Numbered from the stretch's first letter, positions 43,440 through 55,363 are shown. The stretch is 64,000 nt of DNA from Telopea speciosissima (GCF_018873765.1 NC_057926.1:32224946-32288945), one strand, 5' to 3'. Numbers and translations are program-made. Notes: generated by a model from the sequence alone, not told the origin.

Positions 43440-45599
43440 ACAAACCCCCCTGTAAACAAAGATTTCTATGCACTTCTATGTATCAGTATTTTCACCTTTA
43501 ATCAACTCAAATGAATCATTACAGTATACAGAACAGAGTGAACCTGTAACTTATATAAGATAAATTCAGTTTTAAGCCATTTCAACGACTTTATTGAACA
43601 AAAACAAATTGGATCAGTTAAGGTATCAACGTCTACAAATTGGAACAACAAAGTCAACTGCCGGAACTTATCAAAAAATAAATAAAAATATTCAACTGTC
43701 GGAATAAAGCTAAAAAAGAACTGAGTTTTAAGCTATTTCAACGATGAGTTCTGGTATGAACTGGGAAGAAGAAAATCAACTGCCGGAATGAAGCTCTAAA
43801 TGAACTGACGGAATGAAGTTCATTAATATGCCACACTAGCTAGGAGCAAGGGTACAACATACTAACCTCTGCAAATGTGTTGAATGAGAACCTTGTCGGT
43901 GGTGAAGAATGTCATAATGGATACCAAAGGAAAACAATGGCGATGAATCTAAGCTGCAAGGGTATAACGATGAAAATATGGACAGCAAATCAGATGCCTG
44001 ATGGTCTGCGCCTACAAACAAGATGCCAGAGTAGAACAATCAGTAAAAATGAAGAAGAAAGGAGATGCCGGGTCCGTGCGTGAAAGTGAATAATGAAAAA
44101 GGGAAGATGATGTAAAACCCTCTTTTACCCTTTCCCACCATTACGTGATATGACGTTTTACAAAGTCGGTTCAATTCTACTAAAAAATTAAACGGTGTAA
44201 TTGACCAATTTGACCTACTATACAAAAAACGGGAAATGCAATTCAACTGTCAGGCTGTCAGAGTAACACATAAATGCTCAACGCATAATCGACGGCTCAA
44301 AAGAAAACGTTTGAAATGGAAGGTTAGATTTCAACAAAGTCTTTCCAGCTTATTACCACGCACGTCCCGCTACCGGTCACCCAATGAGTTATTATGCGGG
44401 TATTGTTGTGTTTTTTTTTTTAATTAAATTAATTACTTTCTATGATAACACCTAGTAATTAGTTTTTCATAATTGGACCAAGTATTGGATACAAGTGATA
44501 GCTATAGTGTCTCATATCTTTTCATCAATGAAATTTCTAAATTTAGAGTGATATTCACATTGGTAAACTTGATTTCTGTTCCTCCGTTTATCACATTTGG
44601 TATCTAACCAAAACAAACCAAAAAAAAAATGTGTATCATATTTGGTACAGGAGAAATCTAAGGAGATGGTCGTCCAAGTCTAGAACGAACCAGCTAATTT
44701 GGCACATCGGATGTTTTGAGATTAGGGGTATCCTCGGTTCGATATCCATGGTTTCCAAATTCTTCTAGGAGCAGACACTTAGGGTGTGTTTGGTTGAACG
44801 TTTTTGAGGAATCGGATTCAACGGGATCTAGATTCCGTATTTTTTATCGTGTTTGGTTTTTTAGAACACGATTTTGTGTTGGATTCCAAGAATTCACAGG
44901 AACCCATTTTTATGTGTATTTTTAGAATCCATTAGAATTCACCCCAAGGGGTGAATTCTGAAATAAATCTGTGGGAATCCACCTTGGTATTTAAGGATCA
45001 AAATCCACGCGACTCCATCTATCGAGATTGCCTTTCCTCCAAAACCCGACGTTCGCACAGGAGATCAAGCTCACCTTCGAATCCAACCTGAGAAAGAGAG
45101 CTCGCCTTAAAATCCAACCTCAAGAGAGCCTTTTTGTATTCTCTGTGTAATCTCCTTGCTGGAGGGAGCCTCTATTTCATGAGGTTAACTCGCTTCCCCC
45201 ACCCCCTTTCCCTCTTTCCATCCTTTCTCCTTTTTCCTCCCCTTCATGGGTAGTGAGTTCTTTTGCGCTTTCTTGAATATAATTGCTATTCACCTAAAAA
45301 ATATTTTGAGAGAGTGTAATGTGCCTAATGGGTCCCACTATAATGTATTGTCGCTAGATTGGGCTAGTCTAGGATGAGATGGGTTAAAGGGTGTGATTTA
45401 ACGCATTCCATCAGCTCAGGAGCTTTTGGCGTATCAATCAAGTAGTTAACAAAGAGATTTTTGTTTCTCGGTGGGGGTGGGGGCCGGACTCACCTATCCA
45501 TCTTAAACTCTTATTCTAAAAAGAATGTTAGCGACATAAAATAAGAGACACACTAAATTATCCAATCCTTAGACCAACCACATTTTATTTATCTTTATA
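43440..45599. other. Spacer upstream of the FRS pseudogene
   Basis: 43,650-43,830 holds four spaced copies of a CAACTG-CGGAA motif. 44,603-44,633 is a micro-insertion. 44,780-45,000 starts GGGTGTGTTTGGTTGAACG, the style of many plant MITE ends, but no partner end was found. No gene is seen. Confidence 0.45.
44603..44633 (+). repeat. Micro-insertion M (about 31 bp)
   Basis: TCTAACCAAAACAAACC, an A-tract and TGTG lie between TATCACATTTGGTA (44,589-44,602) and TATCATATTTGGTA (44,634-44,647), 13 of 14 identical. Confidence 0.78.
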
Positions 45600-45742
45600 G
45601 GGAAAAAGATCTCTACTTGATGGTGTTGCCTACGCTCTCCAATGGGTGAACACACCTTGTATCTACCCAGGGGGCAGAGATGTCATCTCACGGTGCCTGT
45701 GAGAGGGCGTAGGAAACACCACCAAGTAGATATCTCTTGCCC
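45600..45742. mobile_element. Mutator-like MITE family M3 (143 bp)
   Basis: Fold-back element. The left arm GGGAAAAAGATCTCTACTTG...GTGTTGCCTACGC pairs with the right arm GCGTAGGAAACACCACCAAG...CTCTTGCCC. The flanks are ATCTTTATA (45,591-45,599) and ATCTTTTTA (45,743-45,751), eight of nine identical. Confidence 0.82.
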
Positions 45743-45813
45743 ATCTTTTTAATAAATATTTGATTTAGTTCTAAGTTCTTGAGCTCTATCAAAGATAGCA
45801 ATTACGCTTTGAT

Positions 45814-45976
45814 TTAGTTCTAAGTCCTAGTATGGTTCATATTTTTGCTTCTTTTTGCTAGGGGTGTATTTCCCCTATCCCTATTGATTTGTATTCGTCT
45901 GGGTATGCCTGGACGATAAATACTTTGTATTTTTTTCCCGTGCCTAATATTAATCTTGCTGACCTTTAGCCAAAAA
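45814..45976 (+). mobile_element. 5'-truncated LINE 3' end (163 bp)
   Basis: Ends CTTGCTGACCTTTAGCC then seven A, which is close to the 3' end of the LINE at 58,659 (CCCTGACCTTTAGC then A-rich). The flanks AATTACGCTTTGAT (45,800-45,813) and AATTAAGCTTTAAT (45,977-45,990) match at 12 of 14 positions. No coding sequence remains. Confidence 0.65.
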
Positions 45977-46110
45977 AATTAAGCTTTAATCATGACAAGC
46001 CACATTGTGCATCTTGTTTATTTCAGTTCTTTTATTTTGATAAGAAAATGGAAAAGATATATTTAAGTTCCTATGCTCAATTTAACTTGAACTTGCAACT
46101 AATCCCTCAG

Positions 46111-47555
46111 GTTTATCATCATATTTTTGGTGATTTTCATACCAGACTATTTACGTACTGGACAGTAAGTGTTGCTTAATTTGCTTATTAATTATTTCTC
46201 ATCTCTTTGCCATGTAAAACTCACAAGGTTCATTTTCCACCACACACACAAATCTCTCTTTGGGCAATACCTGCAAGCGGACAACTATGGTCAAACAGGT
46301 TGCAACAATTTGGTATGTCCAGGTTTTGTGCTAGTGAGCCAAGAGATAGGTTTAGGTTTTGCTCTTGATCCCGTATCTGTATATAATGGAAGCCAAATGG
46401 AAATAACTCTCTCTCTGTTTCAGGTAAATTGGAATCTTTTCTCCACCTTATTCTACAATATCATCAATAACTCGAAGTCCGAAGATAGTTGGAAAATCAG
46501 GTTTTGACTGAGGCGAGTTGTAGGAGTCGAATCACAATGTTGGAAAACCTGGTAAAGAGTTTAGTTTCTTTTGGATAGATAGGGAGGGATGTAGGATGTG
46601 AACCAGGAGACTTGAACTCAAGACCTCCCGATAGCAATGGGCATTTACGCACCACTAGCTACCAAGTGCGCTAGGCACTTGACCACACTCGACAAGTTTA
46701 GTTGTTTTTCAAAAAACCATAAATACAGTTCATTTCTCTTGTTAAATATTATAAACTCAAAATGCATTGATACGTGATTCCCTCTTTTTTTTTCCTGGTT
46801 TTCCCATATTTTTTCTGCTATTTTCGAATTTTTTTACTAATTTATATATATTTATTGTATTTAAAAAAATTAAAAAACTTGACTCGTCTTGACCGGGTTT
46901 GACAAGACCGAGTCACCAAATTTTTATAAAAGTTGAGTCATAAAAAAACCACTGATTTTCCAACTATTCTTGGAACAGCAACTTGGGCCAACTCACTTTA
47001 CATGCCTTTAATTGATGTTTCTTGGTGGGGAAAAATTAAAAAACCCCCCGGTAGTTTGAAAAAATTACACCTACATCCCTCCAGAGGAGAGGTGGAATTA
47101 ATTTTTTAGCGGGAGGTAGGCATAATATTTTCAAACTAAAGGGGGTTGGAATGATTAATAGTGTCTTGATGGTGGATATATGGTTATTGTAGGACATGAA
47201 AACTGGAAATTGGTGGCTTACATGGGGATTAACTGATAAGATGATTGGTTACTGGCCCCATAATCTTTTCAAGTTCTTAAATATCAATGCAACCAAGGTA
47301 GCTTGGGGAGGTGAATTTTTTGGTGATGCACCACATCCTGAAATGGGTAGTGCCCATTTTCCTGAAGGTGTTGGGAAGTCCAGTTATGTGTCCCATGTTA
47401 AGATAATAGATAAATCTAAAGTAGTTAGGGATGTTGATCTACCTAATGAATGTACAACTTTTAATGATAAACCCAGCTGTTATCTGGCACAATCTTTCCG
47501 CAGGTTTCCATCTGGAACCTTTCTCTTATTTGGTGGGCCTGGTGGTAATTGCTGA
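46111..47555 (+). pseudogene. Neprosin-domain (DUF239) gene, 3' half only
   Basis: Exon 46,111-46,164 codes FGDFHTRLFTYWT and ends at donor GTAAGT. The next exon (to 46,423) codes ADNYGQTGCNNLVCPGFVLV...VYNGSQMEITLSLFQ and ends at GTAAAT. The last exon (47,193-47,555) codes DMKTGNWWLTWGLTDKMIGYWP...WGGEF...MGSAHFPEG and ends FLLFGGPGGNC, the family's normal C-terminus. Neprosins are secreted glutamate-class prolyl peptidases or relatives. The middle exon's expected acceptor reads CTGCAA|GCGGAC where AG is required, and the next AG shifts the frame by one. The 5' exons and signal peptide are absent, so it is a fragment. Confidence 0.8.
47043..47148. mobile_element. Imperfect fold-back element, MITE-like (about 106 bp)
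   Basis: AACCCCCCGGTAGTTTGAAA is mirrored by TTTTCAAACTAAAGGGGGTT, with further arm pairing (CCCTCC/GGGAGG). It lies in the last intron of the neprosin fragment. Confidence 0.55.
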
Positions 47556-47559
47556 GCCC

Positions 47560-48049
47560 ATTGTTACTTTGTTATGATTCTCCTTATAATAACAGTAGGG
47601 TTATGTTTCTTATTTAATTTTTTAGTACTTTGTGTTGGTCAACTAGGTCAATTGAGGTTTGCTGGAGTAGTGTTGTCATTGTTGGCAACCTTATTAGTCA
47701 TATTGGTGATGCGGCAGTGGTATTTGGTGAATTGAAAAGCTGAAATGGTTAAACAGTCATCTATATAACAATAAGAGTATTTTGATCATTTAGTAGAGTT
47801 ACAGGGGTACCCACACTTGAAGAACACCATTTAACAGCATATTAAGTCCTTATAGTGTTTGGCAAAGGGGCGAAGTAGCAGGCAAAGGTTTCATACTATT
47901 AAAAGTTGTGATTTCACAGGTTCATGCAATGGCAGCAACTTTAAGGACATTTTTGAAAGGTTTAATGGTAGTTTTTGGTGAAGCACGTCCATGGGAAATG
48001 AATTTCATCGTGTTACGGTTCTAATGCAACTGGTTTCGCATTATTTCAG
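47560..48049. other. Spacer without a gene
   Basis: Possible 3' UTR of the neprosin fragment followed by unremarkable AT-rich DNA. Confidence 0.45.
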
Positions 48050-49430
48050 TGTCGGACAAGAAAGTTACAGATGATTTTGTGTCGACGCGCAAAAACGGAG
48101 CAAATCTGGAATAGGCAAACGCTTATATACTTGGCCAAAAATTTTGGTTTAGTTTTTAGTGCTATAATGTAGACAAGCATTCTCCTTTGTTTCTTTAAAA
48201 CTACAAAGTCTTTTTGACTATTGGATGTGCTTAGTCACACTTGATTCCAGATCTATGGTAATGTATGCTCTTGATTCCCATGCGAGCTCATTCATTGGGT
48301 AGATGCATTTATTTCCATACACTGCACATACATGGAAAAGCATCTTCAGGTGTATCAGCAAGGGCCTTAACCAAGTGTATCGCTGGTGTATGCAATTTGT
48401 AGAAGATTCCATACGGAGATCTCTAATTGATTTAAAGTTAAAAGCATATAGAATATTCTTATCGATGAAGTAAAGTCAAAAGTCCTTTTTAAAAGGTGAT
48501 GATGTCATGCTGATGTCATCAAGTGCTATTAATAGGAAACTATCTCTTGAATCGGCTTCGTTACGTGCCTGTCACCAGAATCATCTTATATTTATGGATT
48601 TGCCACTAGCTTTCAATTTTGGAGCATCCAACTTTGGAAGGTCGTATCTAACCCATCTGGAGTTCAAATTGGATGAAATTTTTTTGAAACTACATGTTTT
48701 TTTGAAAGCTATCCATTGGAGCTACTTTCAAAGGTAAAAAACGCAAAGAAGGTATAATGTACAAAAACTCTAATTGATCGATCGTAGATGTTGCTTTGAA
48801 TATTGGAGAACATGCACGACATTAGGAAGGCTTCAAGCAATGGGTTAGTCACGGGATTACTCAGGGAGAGATAATCTTTTGTTTCACAAGCCCTATTTAT
48901 ATCTAGGGTTTGATTCATGTTGAAAGAATCCTACTTTTGTTCGTGTTATTGGGAGGGATTTGTAATTGAGTTTTTATATTCATATTGTAATACCAATCAA
49001 GTTGGGGCTTGATTGGCTTGGGATTGTAATCCTAGATTTCGTTGTTGCGGAATCAAAAACAGGTATTGCAGCACATGGGCTATTGGGTAGTTGAATTCAA
49101 GTTGAGTATTTGAGGAAATACGAAACCCTTATGGGTATTCCTACGTGGATGTAGGCAGCTTGGCCGAACCACATATACTTGGTGTACTGTGTGTTTGTTA
49201 TTTTTTCTGTATATTCTTGGAGTGTGTTTGCTGTAGAGTAGTGGTGCATTGTCTGGTAGACCCTGGCACACAGTGGTTGCGAGGTGGACGTGCATGTGTG
49301 ATTGGTAATTACAGGACTGCCCCCACCAATCTTTGTGTGTGATTGTTATAGCTCCGGGATTGAGTTTGGGAGAATTTTTTAAGACACTGATTCACCCCCC
49401 TCACAGTGCACCTGGGATTATCACTTTGAA
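48050..49430 (+). mobile_element. LTR-like region, probably copia type
   Basis: A TATA-like CTATTTATATC at about 48,892 is followed by a long non-coding leader. Then comes text familiar from plant copia LTRs: GTGGATGTAGGCAGCTTGGC, CGAACCACATA, TTGGTGTACTGTGTG, and a terminal CTGATTCACCCCCCTCACAG. No primer-binding site or coding region follows, so it is a solo or decayed LTR. The left boundary is approximate. Confidence 0.5.
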
Positions 49431-49433
49431 TCA

Positions 49434-49549
49434 AGATCCTCTACTTTCGCCTGCCCGAACGCCTTACCCGAACATGGGTGAGGCGGTCTTTACTACCTTG
49501 TTGTGTGTAGGGCGCACGGTAGTACCGGGCAGGTGGAAGTAGAGGATCC
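49434..49549. mobile_element. Fold-back MITE-like element (about 115 bp)
   Basis: GATCCTCTACTTTCGCCTGC is mirrored by GCAGGTGGAAGTAGAGGATC (one to two mismatches). It has the same style as the 23.7-kb element (GGATCCTC ends). No target duplication was recognised. Confidence 0.65.
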
Positions 49550-50900
49550 AGATTCCTTCTGTTGATAGCAGATTCATTTGTATTCCTTCATTGATAGAAA
49601 GAAATTCTCTTGCAAAGATCAGGTTTGTAAGCCCATCTTAATGTAAGCACAGTTTAACTAAGGCCATTGTGTACGTACTGATATGCCATGTGAAGGTTTT
49701 TTTTTTTTTTTTGGTCTAGTCCTATCAAGGGCCTATAGAGATCAACTAGTTGGGAATTCTTGAACACAAGACATGCCATCGGCCTCCTGCCTCAACAAGC
49801 AGAGTCCATTACATCACAGATCATTGTGTCCTTCTGTTGTTAAGTACTCTTGTTTGATAGAGATCAGCAAGATTAAATTAAAGAGAAAAGAAATAAAATA
49901 ACTGTTTAACGTCTAGACATACCCAAACAAATACAAGAAACCATTAAACTTGATGGACGAAACACCAACTACAATAATGACTAAGATGAGAGACTATCTC
50001 ATCATAACACAATAGGGGAAAAGCGGTATCTAGTCCTATTGCTATTTTTTATTTTTTTTGATAGGTTGGTCCTGTTGTTAAATACTCACTTTTCTACAAA
50101 AATGACAAAGAAAAGCTCCCATTTAATGGCGTTTTACACTTTAGCAGCTTTAGACTAAGCCCCATTGTACAACCTCTTTTAAGGGCGTTTTTCGGAAAAT
50201 GGTACATACATGGAATCAATGAAAAAATATCGCATTACAATTCCACGCAACTTAAAAATGTAAACGTGGTTATAGGTTTCAATGTTGTGTTTTTAGTTAA
50301 ATCATTTTTGGCGGCGATCATAAATGCCACTGTAGACCTTTCTTGTAGTGAGGAATGCAACAACATTCTCTAGGTTTATCTCTCTCCCAATAGGAACAAA
50401 GATTCCATTTCATAGGGGGAGGAAAGAGATAAACACATGACAACTCTGATGTAGGCTAGACTCCCAGGCAGAAAATGATATAGGTACTATAGATCCCTTC
50501 ACCATTTACCTCTCGGATTGAGTTGTGGAAGGATCATGAATGATGTGGTAAAGTCAGATTGCCCACAATCTCTTAGAGAGGTTTACCCTTTGGGACTTCT
50601 CCTATCAAGTATACTAGTTCAAACATGAGGGTTAACTCTAGTGTTGCCGAAGTCGCAACTGTGAAGGTCAACTGACTTGCTTGATTACATGAACCATACT
50701 ATGCATTTCTGAACAATAAGCTACAAAAACTTGCCAAACATCAGTCCAATCAATGCATCCCTTTGAGGAGAATATAGAGTTAAAACTGATCCTGCATCAG
50801 GATCTAAATCACTACTTCAATGGAAGAAAATATTTAACTTTTTACGAGTAGGAAATAAATTAACACAATGGAAGAACACGCAAAATATTTTCCTTGATCC
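49550..50900. other. Spacer without a recognisable gene
   Basis: Has a long T-run with GGT at about 49,697 (no flanking repeat found) and the candidate micro-insertion at 50,045. No coding signal. Confidence 0.45.
50045..50068 (-). repeat. Candidate micro-insertion (24 bp)
   Basis: A T-rich tract plus GATAGGTTG between GTCCTATTGCTA (50,033-50,044) and GTCCTGTTGTTA (50,069-50,080), 10 of 12 identical. Confidence 0.5.
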
Positions 50901-51660
50901 AAGCTAAACTTGTTATTTAATTTCTTATTATAATAATATGCATTATTCTTGATATACACAGAATCAGATGCCCAATAATATGATGACTCTAAAGAGCTAA
51001 GCCAAAGATACGGTTCACGAAATATGAGCCAAACAACCCGGTTGGACCAACAAGCGTAGCCTCATGCCAGAATCATTTGTGAGGAGTCTTACACATGGCC
51101 TACATAAAGCACAATCATTGACAATGCCAACTCAGCCACTAACAAATTTGGTTAACAGTTCCAGCTATGATCTCCAGCAAACTTAAGCATTATGCAACTC
51201 TGAGGACAAGAAAGACATTTGAGACAACATCATATAAATAACGAATCCAACCTCTGAGCAAGGTGATTCCGGAGAACTCAAATTAATTCTTCTGGCACTG
51301 TTCGATTGGATTTCATCTTCTAGCTCTGATATCAGTTCTCTATCTCTGGACTTGTTAACTGCTGTTTTACTATGAGATTTGACTTAGGCATCGGAGAGTC
51401 CCCCCCCCCCTCCAGAGCTAGCTTCAGGCCACTCATTTACTTTGCCTTCTGGTTCTTTTATGTGCAAGCCAGAACCAGACTCTTGGGGAAGATCTCAGCA
51501 GCAACAAATTGGCACCTACTATGGGGCACTGACTAGAAGAAGGACAAAACTTCAATCAAAGAACGCTGATCCTGCCTCAATGACGGCCAATCTAACACTT
51601 AACGCTCTACCATCAGCCAACTCACCCAATCATGGTGACAGCCATCAAAGCCACTAGGAG
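50900..51660 (+). mobile_element. Gypsy-type LTR 3' end, primer-binding site and start of internal region
   Basis: GACTTAGGCATCGGAGAGTC (51,380-51,400) is the late-U5 text common in plant gypsy LTRs. The LTR appears to end at GCAACA (51,506). TTGGCACCTACTATGGGGC (51,509-51,527) is a decayed form of the common TTGGCGCC...GTGGGG start of gypsy internal regions. The reading frame that follows has no recognisable Gag. The left boundary of the LTR is not determined. Confidence 0.55.
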
Positions 51661-51969
51661 GAAGTACTTCTACACGATGACGGAGTGGATCCCAATGCTA
51701 CAGTCTCCCATAGCCAATTCGTTGCCTTGTAGCAGAAGCTAGAACAGAAAGCATGGACATTGCAAAAATCAATTTATACAAAGCATTCATCACAACACAA
51801 GAAAGGTAGAAGAAAAACATTTTACTTGAGGCGGATGCCATGCGTTGCCATATAGATGTGCAGGAGAGTCAAGAAAGAGATGTCTTTCGTACCAGGGAGC
51901 CCTATTGCGGGTATCTCGACCAGACCCCCTTGCGGAGGGCTCTCTCGGAGCATGACGGGGAATATCTAC

Positions 51970-52997
51970 CCTTCCCTCGGTCCATGCGCTCCTTCGCCCC
52001 TCGTCCCCTATGATTGGGATGGTCTATTTGCGGCCCGGGTTTTGGGGTTCACTTTTAAAAGTTCATTGTTAATAATGAGGGATTGGGGTCGTGTTTTATA
52101 CGTATTGAAAAGGATTTGATACCTAGGGTTCAAGCCTACGATTTGATGAGTGGTAGCCCAACCTATAGGGAAAGGAAGGGCTACCTGATTCCATTTGGTC
52201 TGGTCAAATAGTTTGGATAAGTGGTCAGGTTACGAGAGTGGGAACGTATTAGCACCACATCCTACTCGGTTACACCAGTCTTTCTACTAAATGCTAGGTT
52301 TTGAATATTGTCCAATGATAATACATCCTATACCCAACATGTAAGGCAAACGTATAACATAATAATCAAGAAATAAAGTAAGCATGCCATCCTAAGGAGT
52401 ATTATATACACAAACAAATCACTTTAATGATCTACACTGTGCTCAAGTAAAAGGAAAAGTGAGTATGTATACTTGCACGCAAACACTAAAATACGAAATG
52501 TAAAGTATCTCCCCGACTCAGGTCTAGATGGATGATTGTCTTACCTACTTTTGGTTGGACAGAATAATGATTAGGATGATCTTCAAGTTGCTCTGACTTC
52601 TAGTAGAGTAATGATAGTAAATGGGTTAGAAATATGGATTCGAGCAATCCGGACTTTGGGTAGGGTAACAGAATCATGGGTTTCAAGGTGGGAGATGGTG
52701 AGAAGCCCGATATGAGTGAAAGAAGGCTACGGGCACCGAAATTGGGAACACATGGACTTGGAAGCGCACTTCCCAAAAAAAGTTGTTCTTTAAATGAGGG
52801 ACGAGATAGTCCCATTTTTAATCCTTGGTGCCATGGAAGGCCAAAATAGGTCTTGTAGGCTTTACCTCCCCAAATGAGGGTATTTTTTGGGTTTTTTCAA
52901 TGTTTTCCAGGCCTTGGGAGATTCCCTGAGAGGAGTTGACATTCATCTATGTCCTGTTGTAATCATTGTCAGGGGAGGCAAAAATTTAGCGTCTACA
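51970..52997 (+). mobile_element. Gypsy-type LTR unit 1 (diverged)
   Basis: Shares with 54,224-55,363 the blocks GG-TC-TGTTTTATA, GGGCTAC-TGATTCCAT, TGGTCAGGTTAC-AG, GTATTAGCACC and a terminal AGCGTCTACA. It may pair with unit 2 as the two LTRs of a compact, non-coding element (internal about 52,998-54,223). The left boundary is approximate. Confidence 0.5.
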
Positions 52998-54223
52998 CCT
53001 AGTTGACTCTTTACAATCATTGAGAAGAGCCACATTTGGATCCTCGTCCGTATGGAAGGCGGTATCAATGCTCTCATGGATCACAATCTCAGAGCTCCTA
53101 CGGAGGAGGGTTCTTCGCATGTGCCAACATCACAAAAATGGACAGAGAGCACAAGAATAAGAAAAATCAAAGAAAAAGATGAAATCCAGGGAAACCTTGG
53201 GTCTTGGATAGTATAGAGGAGAAGAAGATGACCAACTCAAGCCCAAGAACAGAAGATTCCACCCACCAATGGTTCCACACGACCTAAAATGGGCAAAAAC
53301 TTAGAAACCCTTGGAGCTCGAAAATGGCAAAAATAGAAATGAAAATGGAAGGCTTCATATTTTACATGGACGATCCCACAAAGAATCGGCATCGAACCAA
53401 CCCTCTGTTGACATCAATGAGCTGTCGATTTCCCATAGTCGATGTCAACTTGGGCTTTCACTGTCGATAGATCCCGTCTTCAATGTTGATCCATACATTT
53501 TGGCACCAAATTCAAATTTTGAACCATTAGACGCACTCATAGTGACTTGGCACATGCCAATACGCACCTCCATGTGGCCTACAGTTCCGAATAATCCACA
53601 AATTGGCACCAATCACGCCTAAACATTGACTATTTGATTGATAATCTGCCCCAGTTACCAATTTAGTTGACAATATGTTCCAAGTTGTGCCCGCACATTG
53701 GCAATTGCCATTCACACTCATACAATGGTTAAATTCCCATTCTGCCCTGAACCATGGCAAGTACTGTACTATCATCAAAATTATGATACTAACCCTCAAT
53801 TATTTCCCAGCATGCCCCAACGGTAGAAGCTGTACACAATTACCTTCCTAGCTTTCCCCAATGGCAAAGGCTATACAAAATTTCCTAGTTTGCCACATAC
53901 AACGGTAGAAACTGTATGTACTTATTGCCCAAGCAATGACAAACCATGATTGCGCCCAATACTATGGCAATGCAGTCGCCCATTCAACAACAATTATGAT
54001 ACCTAACTAGTTCAGCCCGTACTACCGCCCACCTTGACATGCTTAACAATTCATCCGATAGAGCCACCTACGAAGGTATGTTTCCATCTCCCCACTCTCT
54101 GGTGTCCTTGAGCAAGGCACTGGTGGGATTTTTATCGAACTTAACAATGCAAAGTGTTCAACGAATCACTTCTTTGACTTTCAATTCATAGTCCTAGTCA
54201 AAGAGGGGCATTTTTTTGATAAC
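52998..54223 (+). other. Non-coding interval between the two LTR-like units
   Basis: No Gag or Pol is recognised. Contains several GATGTCAAC / TCGATGTC-type motifs (53,390-53,470) that recur at 56,030-56,150 and 57,580-57,780. The last part is AT-rich with repeated CAATGGCAA-like words. Confidence 0.4.
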
Positions 54224-55363
54224 TGTAAATACTGCGGTCCTCTTGGATTGCGGAGAGGGTTCTTCAGCCTTATGGAGTCAGAATTGTCATTGGAGGGTAA
54301 TGGCGTAGCATTTCGATACATTATCATGGGTATTGGGATCATGTTTTATAAAAAATATGAAGTTGCCACCTAGGATTAGGGCCTAGGACCCAATAGCTGT
54401 AGCCCTATCCGGTATGGGCGGAAATGGGCTACATGATTCCATATGGTTTGTTCAAAGAATGGGTAAGGGGTCAGGTTACAAGTATGGGAAGGTATTAGCA
54501 CCCCACCTTGCTAGGTTAAGCCGGTCTTTCCATACTAGATGCTAAGTTTCGAATATTCTCTCTTCATGGCACATTCACATGGCAATTACGTTATATTCAT
54601 TCTACTAACATTTACAATATTTACAATAAAGCAAAAAGCACAAAAGACTACATCGTATCGATTATACCTTATATGGAAATTTCTTGACTGTCGATGATCC
54701 CCTGGCTTAGGTGGAGACAGATGGTTGAGTCATCACCGGTTCTTTTGAAAGAATAACAACTTGTAAAAGGGCTTCATGTTACCCGTACATGAACAGAATA
54801 ATAGTTATAAGAGAGGGGTTTCCATTATCCATATGCAGACGAAGTGACAGCTCACATAGGAATGGGAGCACTCAATCTTCAAGTAGGGTAATCGAAGGGC
54901 CAACCCATAACTTGGAGGAAGACTAAAAATCGATCAAATGGCTTGAATGGAGAGGCAAAGAAGGGCCAAAAACAGACCCTTCCTTTCATCCTTTTTTCCA
55001 TGTTAATGGGGGAGGGGAACCCTCCTATTTATAGGGGTACCTCCAAAAAATGCAGCGCCATGTGGGGTCTTCCACGGCGCCGTGGAAGCCTTCCATGGCG
55101 CCGTGGAAGCCTTCCATGGCGCCGTGGATGACGTTTCTCCTTTTTCGTGGTGCCTTGTGGATTTTATGCGACGCCATGGATCTCTTTCCACGGTACCACA
55201 CTTTGGATGTGACATCACCAAGGTATTTTTTGGCTTCCAATGGGCTTTTTTGGGTCATTTTGGGCTTCTTTGGGCTTTTTTTAAGGTCTATGGATGCGAT
55301 ATCTTCCATCAATGTCCCATTGTCATCATCGCCAGGGGTGGTGGCAAAATTTTAGTGTCTACG
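54224..55363 (+). mobile_element. Gypsy-type LTR unit 2
   Basis: Begins TGTAAATACTGCGGTCC and ends GTGTCTACG, degenerate TGTA...TACA termini. TATTTATAGGGG at about 55,027 is a TATA-like element. Contains the palindromic tandem repeat at 55,069-55,129. Its 3' end and flank (55,261-55,499) reappear as filler at 36,510-36,748. Confidence 0.55.
55069..55129. repeat. 21-bp tandem repeat, three copies, each palindromic
   Basis: The unit core is CATGGCGCCGTGG (first copy CACGGCGCCGTGG), repeated three times. Each core is a near-perfect palindrome around GGCGCC, so the array can fold into successive hairpins. Confidence 0.85.

Noticed and set aside
49690-49720. Another micro-insertion (long T-run plus GGTCTAG)
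   Set aside because: No direct repeat could be found on its two sides.
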